Positions 23,475 to 33,942 of a stretch of 64,000 bases of DNA are shown here, piece after piece. A program made the translations under genes and the position numbers. The stretch is from contig CM068581.1 of NCBI GenBank assembly GCA_035048485.1, positions 66,662,381 to 66,726,380 of the forward strand, given 5' to 3'. The notes below the pieces were generated by a model. That model was not told the origin of the DNA and ran no database searches. It saw only the letters and a list, made by a program, of their open reading frames with translations. How positions within the stretch are numbered: the stretch's first letter is position 1; each line of letters starts with the position of its first letter. Source of the stretch: Pteria penguin. Its lineage: Eukaryota > Mollusca > Bivalvia > Pterioida > Pteriidae.

Positions 23475-23640
23475 CGTGCGAACGTATACCGTGACTAGGG
23501 GCCTCGCTTTATACAGTGACACGGGGCCTCGGTTTATACTGTCTCATCCGAGGTACAGATAGGGGAGGCAGAAGATGACAAACCACCTTAGAAAAATCCG
23601 AACCGAGAGCCGGAATCGAACCCAGACCCTCAGATTTGAA
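23475..23640 (-). mobile_element. SINE family A fragment, degraded
   Basis: Retains complement of the body (gtgacacggggcctcggttt, ctgtctcatccga) and of a B-box (gaatcgaaccca). The 3' tail is missing. Confidence 0.6.
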
Positions 23641-24199
23641 TTCAGGGGGATATTTGTCAACAAGCCTGTTTTCTTATCATAGAATTAAAGAGAACAAGTT
23701 ATTTCTTCTTTTTGTTTATCTTTATTCATCGTGGGTTATATTCCAATATAATAATAATAATTTACTGTAAATATTCAAAAATATCTTATATATGCACATG
23801 ATGAATTATGTAAAAGCTTAAGAATGAATTTCACGAATACATGGCAACTCATGAATATTCGTTATTTACGACTATCGATAGCTACGTCGAATCAAACAAT
23901 TTTCTGTGTATTGGCCGGAAAATGACACAGCATTGTCTATCGGTGTGATGTATTCATAGACAAAAAAGCATGTTATATTGCGAATTTACTTGTCAATTCT
24001 GACAGAAAGATGTCACAAATTGCCCAGAGGGCATGGTTCTAAGTTCGAGGTTTCGTCCCTTCTGATGTTCTTCATTAACCTTCTGTTCGGTCTGTATGTC
24101 AAACATAACCCGCTGTGTCAACAGTTTGTATAACTAGCTACCTGTCTTCATCATCTAGGATCTCCATAAAGAACAGCTAAAGACTCAGAGGAAACCAAA

Positions 24200-24499
24200 A
24201 TGGCAAGTGGTAACCGACCGAAGAAACTTTTAGTTGCTATAGACATCGGAACTACATACAGTGGTTATGCATTTTCAGCGTATGATAAGAATAAACACAA
24301 CGAAATACATACATTTCCGTGGAGGAATGGGGATACTGATGCACCGAAAACCCTAACAGCTGTTCTTTTTGATACACATAAAAAGTTTCATTCGTTTGGA
24401 TATAGTGCTTTAAACACGTATATGGACTTGGCTAAAAGAGGAAAACACGACGATTGGTATTTCTTTCAACGAGTGAAACTTGAGCTATTCAAAGAAAAG
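24200..24499 (+). CDS. HSPA12-like exon 1
   Basis: 100 codons from ATG to LELFKEK, donor gtgaga. Holds the phosphate-1 loop DIGTTYSG and KFHSFGYSA, a stretch strongly conserved in HSPA12. Confidence 0.92.
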
Positions 24500-27400
24500 G
24501 TGAGAAATGAATATTAGTTTTCACAGGTTTAACACATAGAGTAAGATTAAGGAAACATTTTACACCTTCACGTGAAAGATTTCACAGAGGATATATTTTA
24601 CAGGAATAAGTATTTCATCGACGGGTTTTAAATTATGTATTTTATTCTGAAACGTTTGTTTATAACATTTATATTATCAAATTTAATGATGCACTATACT
24701 TTTATGAACAGTGACAGGATAATATTGATAGGGTCAGGGGATGTTAGGAAGGTTGGACGGATGGGACGTAAGCGAAGGAAAGGGAGCGTTGCTGATCTCA
24801 AAATATGTTTACATACTGCAGTGAGGGATCCAGGATTTCCGAAAGGGGGATATGTGAAAGTAAAAAATTAACCAAAATACTCAGCATGCATTTTGGGTGA
24901 AAAGTCTGGAGTTTGACTTAAATTATATGAGAATTTTAAATCTTTTCATAGATCTATATATGCCTTATAAATTTGTGGCGAAAAAGGAGGATCGGACCCT
25001 CTGAGTCTCCTCTCTAAATCTGCCACTGCCTGGGACATAAGCACATTATGTCAAGACCTACCAGACAGGAATACTGTATGTTCTATTCGTAGGTAGTCGG
25101 TCACTCTCGGAAAATCCCGAGATCGAGTCCCTGCGATGTCCTGTCTTCCTGTAAAAACCGAGGTCCCGTGTCACAGTACATCCTCACTATCTCGGGTGGG
25201 TCCATTGCTTAGGTCTTTCTGTGTATTGCACCAGGCAGATGCCTTCGCCAATAACAAAAATCACCCAAACAAACGCAACGTGCTGTATTAATACCCCTTC
25301 GAATCGGTGATACTCATTTATTTTGCCTACATGGTACTTTCATTGAATTATACTTTGTGGAAAGATACCTGTAAATTGCGACCTTATAATGTGACCGTCA
25401 GTTGGAGGTTATCTCACCGTGACTATGCATGTATAAACGGCCGGGGTATCTCAAATCAAAGAACGATATTGAGCTTAATAAAAGTTATCCAACATAATAG
25501 TAAATGAAACAATATTTTATTACTCTAGATTCAATCATAAATCATAATTAATTGCACATAAGCGTGTGATATATTAATGACATTGTGTATTAATATGTAT
25601 TGCGGATCTCTGATATATATATGTGCTATTATGGGGAAAAGAAAGAAAGAAAGAAAGAAAATTCTTTAAAAGAAATTTTGGATTCAAAGTTTTACATTCA
25701 GAAAACCGGAAATAAGTGTCTCCATTGAAAGTTTATGTCTAACATCTTTATCTATAATGAAAAAATATTTGTGTTGTGTTACAGAATTTGCATATAAAAA
25801 CAGAAATACGAGATGCTACTGGGAAGCCGATGCTTGCTATGGATGTTTTTGCGGCCATGATACAATACCTGAGTGACCACTTTCATGTCCACCATCACGA
25901 CCACAAGGACATGGTGGACGAGAGATATATCCATTGGGTGCTCTCAGTGCCCACCATATTTGACAATGCTGCCAAACAGTTCATGAGACTAGCTGCTGAA
26001 AAGGTACATATAATTTCAATATAATTTAGGAAATTATTATCCAAGGAGACCTGCTATAACGGTCAACTGTATTAAGCATTAACCTTTTTATCTAAAACCT
26101 TTGATGTTCCTTATCGATTCGATGTTCGGTATCGCATTTGCAATGCAATCAAAATGTGATGAATATGCAGTTAATGATTCGGTTGGATGCTGGTCTAATG
26201 ACCGATGAGTCTCATGTTCGAGTCCAACCAGTGGCTGTTCAGTGTCCTGTCTTTCGGACGAGACAGTAAAGAACCGAGGTCCCCTCACTGGTTCGGGTTG
26301 GTATGTTGCGTTTGTGTAAATTTCTCTGCCACACGTCAGGCGAATGCCGTCGTTGGTTGGTTGGTTGGTTGATTAGTGTTGTACGTTGCTTTCAACAATT
26401 TTTCAGTTATATCGCGACATGGAAGCAGGAGGTAACCAACCTCTTAAACATAGTGTCGTCGTCAAATAATAATAATAATAAATAAATGAACAAATTATTA
26501 AATAAAAAGAATAAAAAAGAAATAATCATGGAGAGATGTGAAACACACCTTACCTGGTGAGAATATTATGGAAATGATACCAGAATAATAAACTGGTCAT
26601 TGTAGCGATATTCTGAACTCACCTTTTTCAACTAAAGGTTACAATGTCAACTAATGATAAAAATATAAAATTATAATTAAAAACCTGAATGGTAAATTGA
26701 CGAATGGCTTCAAGAGAATTCGTTTAACCACAGTATCGAATCCCTGAAATACCACGTTATATAAAATTAGCATGGCGGGTGTGACAAATCAACAGGGATT
26801 GCTTACTCATCTTTGACACGTGACCGCAACTGTAATTCTTTAAGTGCTACCTAATTGCCTATATTTCCTATTTTGCCTTGTATTACAGATGATTCTCGTT
26901 TACTCGAATACCGATAATTCGAGTTTCCCATTAAGTCACACTTGTTCTATAGTCCAGCTTCTAAACTCTCAATATAAAAATACCTCTCTAACTGGAACTC
27001 CATTAATTCGAATTTCATTATCACGATCCCCGCGAGTTCGAGTTATCGAGAGATGACTGTGCATACCTTTCTATTTGACTACTGCTAATCATTTTATTTG
27101 CATTATATCGTATTTCTCTTCATATAGGCAGGTATAACGGGAAAACGGCTACAGTTAGCCTGTGAGGCAGAATCAGCATCATTATATTGCCACACTAAAG
27201 ACAGCAAGTGCGTCTCGATGGCGTCTGTTGGTGCGACTTACATGCTCATGAACTGCGGTGGTAAGTGTAGTAGGAGATATGGCCTTTGTCATGATTTTAG
27301 TGCGAGTCTACGTAGCGACAGATGGAAACTCCAACGAGTGCGCATGTACTTAACGAAGATTAAAGAATCTCTCTTCTTTTCCTCAACCAGAACATACTGT

Positions 27401-29837
27401 CTACCACCAGAAAGGTCATAAAACACACACACACACACCTACAGTAACACACATCCACTCACACAATCCAAACAAAAGGAAACTTCTCAACAATCCTGTT
27501 TGACTAATTGTGTGGACTTAAATAGACAGGTGAAATTTTCTTAATTCTTAATTCTTGATATATATTCACGTTTGTCTTAATAACGATTACAATGTGACAA
27601 CGGGTTTTTTTCTCACGGGAAGTGTAAATTTCTCTTTCTACAAAATTTCATAAACCAGTCCCTGTCTATGCGTAGCACCTGCCTCCTTAAGGCTTAAACT
27701 GCATGCACATTCATTCATGCACATACTAAACACGTTAATATAAATGCACAGCTATCTCTTCATAGTTAGGATTTCGTAGATATCCGATCAGCCTTCATGG
27801 TTAAGATTTTGTAGATCTCTGATCAGTGGTTAGGATTTTATAGATCTCGAATCAGCCTTCATGGTTAGGAGTTTGTAGATCTCGAATCAGCCTTCATGGT
27901 TAGGAGTTTGTAGATCTCTGATCAGTCTTCTTAGTTAGGAATTTGTAGATCTCCAATCAGCCTTCATGGTTAGGAGTTTGTGGAGCTCCAATCAGCCTTC
28001 ATGGTTAGGAGTTTGTAGATCTCCGATCAGTCTTCTTAGTTAGAAGTTTGTAGATTTCCAGTCAGCCTTCATGGTTAGGAGTTTGTAGATCTCCGATCAG
28101 ACGCCATGGTTAGAAGTCTGTAGATCTCCAATCAGCCTTCATGGTTAGGATCTGTCTCCAATCGGCCTTCACGGTTAGGAGTTTGTAGATCTCCAATCAG
28201 CCTTTATGGTTAGGAGTTTGTAGATCTCCAATCAGCCTTCATGGTTAGGAGTTAGTAGATCTCTGATCAGTGGTTAGCATTTTACAGATCTCGAATCAAC
28301 CTTCATGGTTAGGAGTTTGTAGATCTCCGATCAGTGGTAAGGATTTTGTAGATCTCCAATTAGCCTTCATAGTTAGGATTTTGTAGATCTCCGATCAGTC
28401 TTCATGGTAAGGATTTTGTAGATCTCCGATCAGTGGTAAGGATTTTGTAGATCTCCAATTAACCTTCATGGTTAGGAGTTTGTAGATCTCCGATCAGACG
28501 TCATGGTTAGGAGTTTGTAGATCTCCAATCGGCTTTCATGGTTAAGATTTTGTAAATCTCCGATGATATATCAAGATCGTATAGGAATATGTAGTATAAT
28601 ATATCATCAGTTTGTATTTCAGATTATGAATGGTTTTCATACAACGTTTTAGTTCAAGATAGCGATAAGACTGGAAGAAAGGGTGTGCCAAGATCTTAAC
28701 GGGAATATTTAATTTTTGTTTCATAGAAATTCATAAATATTTTGATTTTTTTTCAATATTATCTATATGCAGAAATTATCAATATTGTGTCCTATTTCAG
28801 GAGGTATTGTAGATATGACTGTACATCAAGTAGAACATGGTGGGAAATTGAAAGAGGTACACCCAGCTACGGGTGGAGCGTGGGGATATTCTGTGATCAT
28901 GGAGAAATTTTTTGCCTTTCTGGACGAAATCTTCAGATGTGACGTACGATCGAGACTGTCGGCATTTGAGATTTTACAGATGGAATCTCAATTCGAAGAT
29001 ATGCTTCACAAAATAAACGAAGACGTCATTGCAGGAAAAGCTACAGAACTGTGTTTCAAAATGCCGGAGGAATTATGCAAATACCCTGGTATTGTTCATA
29101 CGAATGGATATCGCATTAGATTAGAAGATGGAAAACTGTTCATTGATTTAAAAACGATGACTGAACTGTTTCAACCTTGCATAGAGAGTATTTTAAAATG
29201 TATGAAGACAATTCTGTCCGACGGACGTTGTCAGAGTGTTCGATATGTTGTTGTGGTCGGAGGATTTGCACGTTGCAAAATTCTTCAGAGTTCATTGAAA
29301 CACGTATTTCCTCTGGTAAACGTGATCGTTCCAACAGACACCCGAACTGCCGTTATCAAGGGAGCGGCGATGTTCGCAAAAAATCCACACATGATAAAAT
29401 GGCGGATTGCTCCACAGAGTTACGGAATTCGCAAACAGTGTCGATTTGTTCACGGAAAGCATGACATCAGGCATCTTGAGGTCATTGATGGTGTGGAGAA
29501 ATGTACTAACATATTCGACTTGTATGTACAGAAGGACGAGCATCTCGATGACCAGTTTGTAACGGAGAGCAAAACTTACTGCCCCGTGAGAAAAGACCAA
29601 ACAGTTATGAGACTCCGTGTATTCAGTGCTGATGTCAGGTCTCCAGAGTACACGAATGATTCTGGCTGTAAAAAAATAGGGCAAATTAGCATTCAGCTTA
29701 CTGATGTCGCAAAAGGTAAAAACAGGAGGATAAGGGTTAAAATGAATTTTCCAGGTACTGAAATGAAAGTGAGTGCTATTGATGAAGAAAACGGCAAGAA
29801 GTATGTAACTACCATCGATTTCTTGAACAATGTATAA
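24200..29837 (+). CDS. Heat shock 70 kDa protein 12 (HSPA12A/B)-like, complete
   Basis: Four coding exons: 24200-24499, 25785-26003, 27128-27260 and 28801-29837, giving 562 residues; vertebrate HSPA12A/B are somewhat longer. HSPA12 proteins are divergent members of the HSP70/actin ATPase superfamily without the usual substrate-binding domain. Seen here: phosphate-1 motif AIDIGTTYSGYA (about residues 13-24), the VPTIF-NAAKQFMR block, phosphate-2 motif NCGGGIVDMTVH rebuilt across intron 3 (about 215-226), adenosine-site VVVVGGF (about 367-373) and the family C-terminus ending TTIDFLNN. The start ATG lies in aaaccaaaATGgca. An AG at about 24158 suggests an upstream non-coding exon. Introns 1 and 2 are phase 0, intron 3 phase 1. 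AATAAA at 29883-29888 is a likely poly(A) signal. No frameshift or stop was seen. A versus B type cannot be told. Confidence 0.93.
24815..25030. mobile_element. ggatcc-type MITE relic in HSPA12-like intron 1
   Basis: The left end gcagtgagggatccaggatt and right end (complement ggcagtggcagattta) enclose about 200 bp. Probably related to the 14353-14538 element. The ends are imperfect. Confidence 0.45.
25090..25265 (+). mobile_element. SINE family A relic in HSPA12-like intron 1
   Basis: Worn tRNA head (gagatcgagtccctg), the taaaaaccgaggtcccgtgt block and the caggcagatgcc tail region are recognisable. Confidence 0.65.
25785..26003 (+). CDS. HSPA12-like exon 2
   Basis: 73 codons, phase 0 at both ends, acceptor gttacag and donor gtacat. 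Encodes the ALxxFAxxxxY-like helix (MDVFAAMIQYLSDH), a His/Asp-rich loop and WVLSVPTIFDNAAKQFMR. Confidence 0.92.
26181..26352 (+). mobile_element. SINE family A relic in HSPA12-like intron 2
   Basis: Degenerate head (gttcgagtccaacc) and body (cctgtctttcggacgagaca, gaaccgaggtcccc). The tail stops at gccgtcg, where a family B copy begins. Confidence 0.65.
26353..26456 (-). mobile_element. SINE family B, 5'-truncated, inserted next to the family A relic
   Basis: Complement of the family B body and tail; the tRNA-like head is missing. A short gtcg repeat on both sides may be a residual target duplication. It interrupts the tail of the family A copy, so family B moved later here as well. Confidence 0.75.
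26887..27058. mobile_element. Short pogo/Tigger-like MITE in HSPA12-like intron 2
   Basis: The ends TACAGATGATTCTCG and (complement of the right end) CAGTCATCTCTCGATAACTCG form imperfect terminal inverted repeats. Internal ttcgag/ctcgaa motifs repeat. It resembles the 61083-61840 element. Confidence 0.55.
27128..27260 (+). CDS. HSPA12-like exon 3
   Basis: 44 codons plus one base. Starts AGITGKRLQLACEAESAS, matching the AGL...ALEPEAAS segment of the family, and ends MNCG+G before gtaagt, in the middle of the phosphate-2 loop. Confidence 0.92.
27762..28565 (+). repeat. 35-bp minisatellite in HSPA12-like intron 3
   Basis: About two dozen units of the type gttaggagtttgtagatctc-caatcagccttcatg, with some shorter units lacking cttcat (gatcagtggttagg). 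It fills more than half of the intron and ends about 235 bp before exon 4. Confidence 0.95.
28801..29837 (+). CDS. HSPA12-like exon 4
   Basis: The large last exon opens with GA, completing the Gly of CGGGIVDM, and runs to TAA at 29835-29837. Contains TVHQVEHGGKLKEVHPATGG, VVVVGGFARC and the C-terminal beta-rich part (GQISIQL, MNFPGTEMKVSAID). A 202-codon open frame on the other strand (29292-29900) is a shadow of this exon. Confidence 0.94.
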
Positions 29838-29882
29838 TTTATATATAAGATTCATTAAAATTGTGTATAAATATATTATAAA

Positions 29883-29888
29883 AATAAA
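29883..29888 (+). terminator. Poly(A) signal AATAAA of the HSPA12-like gene
   Basis: 46 bp after the stop codon. The signal of the convergent minus-strand gene lies about 20 bp further on, so the two 3' UTRs probably overlap. Confidence 0.6.
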
Positions 29889-29903
29889 ACAAAGGTGCAT
29901 TAT

Positions 29904-29909
29904 TTTATT
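29904..29909 (-). terminator. Poly(A) signal of secreted cysteine-rich gene 1
   Basis: AATAAA on the minus strand, 65 bp after the stop. It lies close to and facing the HSPA12-like signal. Confidence 0.55.
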
Positions 29910-29973
29910 CGTTTATGTCGACAATGATTCCATCACCATATCATCAGCGTGTTGTTGTTGTCGCCGCTTGTTG

Positions 29974-32262
29974 TTATGTTGTTGGTGATTCTGACGGTGA
30001 CGATTGCTTGTCAATTTTTGTAACCAGCGTTGTTGGCAGAGAATTCTGGGTCTGTGTATGAACGGACTCAGACGTCGGCGCTATTGCTGGTTTAGTGGAA
30101 TCTGTTGTCACTTTCTGAACAGTTGTTCCGGATGACGTCAGGGGTTTACATGTGCCATACACTGAGCGATAAGACCCCCGAATGACATCAGCAACACAAT
30201 GTAGACCTGCCGAACACTGACAATGGGCATCCGACGGCACTGTTGTACATCGATGGTTCAGAGATCCCAGTCTTTTGCAGAAGATGAAACTGGCCAAAAA
30301 CTGGTCACGAGCGCAGCAGAAGCCATCTGGACATGACGACAACCGAGAAGTGGGACTATTCATATTACAAATCAAGGCATCCTTAAAAAGAGAGTTCAAG
30401 CATATAATATCATTACATGGTTGGTCGATTTGGGTTTTATGTCGCAATCAATAATTTTTCACTTATATCGCGACATGGAAATCGGGGAGACATGATGACA
30501 CAATAAGAAAATTGAATCATCATCATCATCATCATCATTATAATCATCATACCACCACCATTATCGTCATCATCATCATCACGACGACCACTATCACCAT
30601 CACTATTATAATCATAATCATCATCACCATTATAATTATCATCATCGTCACGACCACCACCATCATCATCACCATTATAATCATCATCATCACCACCATT
30701 TTAATTATCATCATCGTCACGTCCACCAAGATCATCATCACCATTATAATCTTCATCAACAATACATGTACTACTTAATTTGTAATAAAAAAGTAAAAGA
30801 CACAATATATCAATACTTATTTCGATTATGAAAAAGAAATAATAATAATACAAATTTTGAATTAGAAAATTAAATAAATTTCATTTCCATACCATTGACT
30901 GTATCGATCAGTGCTGATTTTCAGTGGAAGTCATTGAAATTCATCCATAGATACGTTCTTATTCTAACTTTAAAAAACAAATATGGCTGATGTTGGGTGA
31001 CTGGGAACCTAATCACCCCTCTAAATCTACCATCAAATCAAAAGTAATCTACCATCAAATCAAATGTAATCTACGATCCTAGAAGAGTATTCAGACGGAC
31101 CTTCAAACGTAGACAAGCTCTGTATTTTAACCACTGTTCATTAGAGAACTACATGTATTTAGGTCAAAGAATGTTAATTAAGGAGACGTGTGATTGGCTG
31201 ATCTCCTGTGGGGAGAGGGGGACTAATATTTCACTGTATCAGGGGTTCTTATTGGATGAAATTATTTTATCAATCTATGAATAAAGATTGCTTTTATAGT
31301 AAAATCATGAATTTTAATCTCCTTTCACTAATATATAGACTTTATGACGTAAAAAGTGTTGTTGAAATTGGCAAGTTTTGGGCAAGCAAGATTTTCTCAA
31401 AATCAAATAGGATTACCTATAATAAACTGTTAACATTCTGATAAAGAAGGGTCTGTCAAGCATTTTGATATAGGATTGTATAAAACTAAGATAAAAGTTT
31501 CTGTAAATCTTGCTGGAAGTTTAGTAATTCAACATGGGATCCTATGGGAAAAGGGATTACTATGCTTTGATCTTTACCGTGAGCTAGTCGGAGTAACACC
31601 TATAAACTTAAACAATATATTTAGTGAAATATAACGCAATTAATCACAGCACATTAAAAGGTGGTACCATCTCGGTACGCTTACATAACATGCGTTTAGG
31701 TACCACTTCGATAGTTACATTACATACGTTTAGGTACCACTTCGGTACACTTACACTACATACTTTTAGGCACCACTTCGGTACACTTACACTACATACT
31801 TTTAGGCACCACTTCGGTACACTTACATTACATACGTTTAGGCACCACTTCGGTACACTTACACTACATACTTTTAGGCACCACTTCGGTACACTTACAT
31901 TACATACATTTAGGCACCACTTCGGTACACTTACACTACATACATTTAGGCACCACTTCGGTACACTTACATTACATACGTTTAGGCACCACTTCCGTAC
32001 ACTTACACTACATAACGTTTGGGCACCACTTCCGTACACTTACACTGCATACTTTTAGGCACCACTTCGGTACACTTACATTATATACGTTTAGGCACCA
32101 CTTCGGCACACTTACATTACATACGTTTAGGCACCACTTCGGAAATTACATTAATCAGTATTAATTAATATTGAGAAGTATGACCACAATAAGCATTCAT
32201 ACCTGTTGAACTGACACGTTCACCAGCACAAGGAAGCACAGAGTAATAATGGAGGCCTTCAT
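29974..32262 (-). CDS. Astakine/prokineticin-like secreted cysteine-rich protein 1
   Basis: Two exons, 32262-32203 and 30381-29974, giving 155 residues. Exon 1 is exactly a signal peptide (MKASIITLCFLVLVNVSVQQ) with donor gtatga. Exon 2 begins DALIC after ctttttaag, phase 0. The ten cysteines are spaced C-x11-C-x4-CC-x11-C-x9-C-x8-C-x-C-x5-C-x15-C. The CC-x11-C-x9-C and C-x-C-x5-C parts are diagnostic of the prokineticin/astakine colipase-like fold; known members act as secreted cytokines, in invertebrates on haemocytes. The N-terminal AVIT of vertebrate prokineticins is absent. A Thr/Ser-rich tail of about 55 residues follows the domain and could be O-glycosylated. The poly(A) signal is probably 29904-29909. 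It could instead be another colipase-fold family. Confidence 0.8.
30418..30490 (-). mobile_element. SINE family B fragment in intron of cysteine-rich gene 1
   Basis: Degraded tail and body only (ggtcgatttgggttttatgt, atcgcgacatggaaat). Confidence 0.6.
30514..30775. repeat. CAT/CAC/ATT trinucleotide microsatellite
   Basis: Imperfect ATC/ACC triplets lie inside the intron of cysteine-rich gene 1. They generate His/Ile-rich and Met/Val-rich open frames that are not genes. Confidence 0.95.
30776..31689. other. Intron of cysteine-rich gene 1, non-repetitive part
   Basis: AT-rich with no exon candidates that fit the phase-0 intron. A short duplication (taatctaccatcaaatcaaa) occurs near 31020-31065. 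Confidence 0.4.
31690..32150. repeat. 36-bp minisatellite in intron of cysteine-rich gene 1
   Basis: About a dozen units containing ttaggcaccacttcggtaca and ttacattacatac. As 36 is divisible by 3, both strands stay open for over 130 codons (12-residue repeats), but the array lies wholly within the intron and is not coding. Confidence 0.95.
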
Positions 32263-32351
32263 GTTTTCTTCATGATAAGAACGTCAGTGTATGTAGTGTG
32301 ATTTTGTGTCCAAAATTTCTTATCAGGCCGTTCACACCTGCTCAACTGTCC

Positions 32352-32359
32352 TATATAAT
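32352..32359 (-). promoter_or_regulatory. Possible TATA box of secreted cysteine-rich gene 1
   Basis: TTATATAG on the minus strand about 90 bp upstream of the ATG, a plausible core-promoter distance. AT-rich surroundings make chance occurrence likely. Confidence 0.25.
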
Positions 32360-32573
32360 TGAAAACTGTGTTGGGAAATAATTGCTGCATTCTGCAATAT
32401 TATGCATATAAATCAATATTCGATCGAGTGCATTTCCTATCAAGCTGTTTCTGGTTATTTTATCTGTAATATTTGTTTTTGTTGTTTGGTATCATTTTGT
32501 TAGACTTCGGATTTGTTCCTTTTCTTTAATGATATATCAGAATAAGTTAGCGATTACCGTTTCGAAAAAAATG

Positions 32574-32838
32574 ATCGATTGATTTTTGTGTTTTACGTCA
32601 CTCCACGATTATTTCACGTATGTGGTGACGGCATCCGTCTGGTGCATTGCATACAAATACCTTTGCGAGGGACCTACCCGAAGTAGTGAGAGATCTTTTA
32701 CGTGCCACGCCTACTGTGACACGGGACCTCGGTTTTCACCGAGTTTTCAGGACATCCTTGTGTCCACCGCGGGTGTCGAAACCGGGACCTCTTGGTTTCG
32801 TGCCCAGCGCATCATCCATAGATGCACCCTCTCCTCCT
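32574..32838 (-). mobile_element. SINE family A, full-length relic
   Basis: Complement of the family A tail (gattgatttttgtgttttac), body (gtgacacgggacctcggttt) and degenerate head. It lies between the two cysteine-rich genes. Confidence 0.8.
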
Positions 32839-32954
32839 AATCAGTTAAAATTTCAGTAATTGCAGAGAAAATTGTACACTTTTCATGCCTTAAAGTACAT
32901 ATACTGTTGATGCAACATAAAAGACACACGCAAACAAATTAATAAAAAAAAAAG

Positions 32955-32960
32955 TTTATT
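32955..32960 (-). terminator. Poly(A) signal of secreted cysteine-rich gene 2
   Basis: AATAAA on the minus strand, 42 bp downstream of TAG at 33002-33004. Confidence 0.55.
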
Positions 32961-33001
32961 CGGAAGTGGTCACAATTTTCATCTGTTACAATTCATCGGG
33001 A

Positions 33002-33695
33002 CTATTGGCATGTTCCATATACAGACGTATAAGTAGCCGTGTCCAAGTTAGGAACACAGCGAAGTCCGTAGTGACAAGGACATTCTGCCTTGGTTTCCTG
33101 AACAGCGCAATGACTTGTTGCGGTTCCTATCCGCTTACAGTAAACGTAGGTATCCATGATCCATGTGTCCTCCACGCAGCAGTATCCAGCCGGACATGAC
33201 GTGTACCGGGTTGAATTACTAGTCATATCGCATCTAGTACTAGTTTTGCTCTGAAAATACGTAATTCGAAATCTGTTGTTTTTTTTTTCTATTTTATTTT
33301 GTATTTATTGTATTTATTTTACGAATATAAAGCTATTGACAATACTATTTTGATAAAATCCAGATCTTGATTTCACTATATGCAAGGCACACCAGTAAAA
33401 CTTTAAGTCTCAATCAAATTCATGCTACAAGAGCGATAAAATTCATTTCGTAAAACGACAGAATTTTATCGTAATACAACTATCTCCTCCAGATTTATCA
33501 TGACCTATATTATGTTACTTGACTCAATTGTTGATTTGAAGCACCGACTAACCTTTGTATAAAATATATAAGGTAAGAGAAGCACAACCGATCATGGGCA
33601 TCCGACGATGAGTCGACATAAATTTATATATGAAAAATACTCACTTGAACAACAACAAAGAACCCCATTAACAAAAGAAATGTACACCTATACAT
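33002..33695 (-). CDS. Astakine/prokineticin-like secreted cysteine-rich protein 2
   Basis: Two exons, 33695-33645 and 33250-33002, giving 99 residues. Exon 1 encodes the signal peptide MYRCTFLLLMGFFVVVQ (donor gtgagt), and exon 2 begins SKTSTRCDM after ttttcag, phase 0. The intron is in the same place and phase as in cysteine-rich gene 1. The ten cysteines keep the same order (C-x11-C-x4-CC-x12-C-x9-C-x8-C-x-C-x5-C-x15-C), and CKRxG, GL-C and SVYGTC are shared. This copy ends one residue after the last cysteine and lacks the Thr/Ser tail. AATAAA at 32960-32955 follows the stop by 42 bp. The pair evidently arose by tandem duplication. Confidence 0.8.
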
Positions 33696-33942
33696 GCTGA
33701 ACTTTGTTCGTGAAGTGAAGTCAGGAAATGAAATCTATGATATGTTCGGGAGCAATCAGGACAAAAGTGGATCTTCGTTCTCTGTTATCGCAAAATTGGA
33801 CATACATTTGTACGCAGAGGCTCTCTTTGTTGCAGTTATATCAAGGTTGCAATCCAATTCTTAAAAATCAGTAGAAGTTAAGAATTATTCTGTAAAGAAA
33901 TACATTATCCTGAAGTTTGTGAGATTAAGGTGCTATATATAT

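Noticed and set aside
27762..28565. Regular repeats resembling a CRISPR array
   Set aside because: Units are contiguous without unique spacers, and the DNA is clearly eukaryotic. The same applies to 31690-32150 and 34560-36336.
29292..29900. 202-codon minus-strand open frame
   Set aside because: It lies antisense to the HSPA12-like last exon, has no recognisable domain, and the plus strand has clear family conservation.
30512..30778. His/Ile-rich and Met/Val-rich open frames
   Set aside because: Products of the CAT/CAC/ATT microsatellite.
31624..32058. 144-codon plus-strand open frame (and 131-codon minus-strand frame) of 12-residue repeats
   Set aside because: Both follow from the 36-bp minisatellite, whose unit is a multiple of three; the region is inside the intron of the cysteine-rich gene 1.
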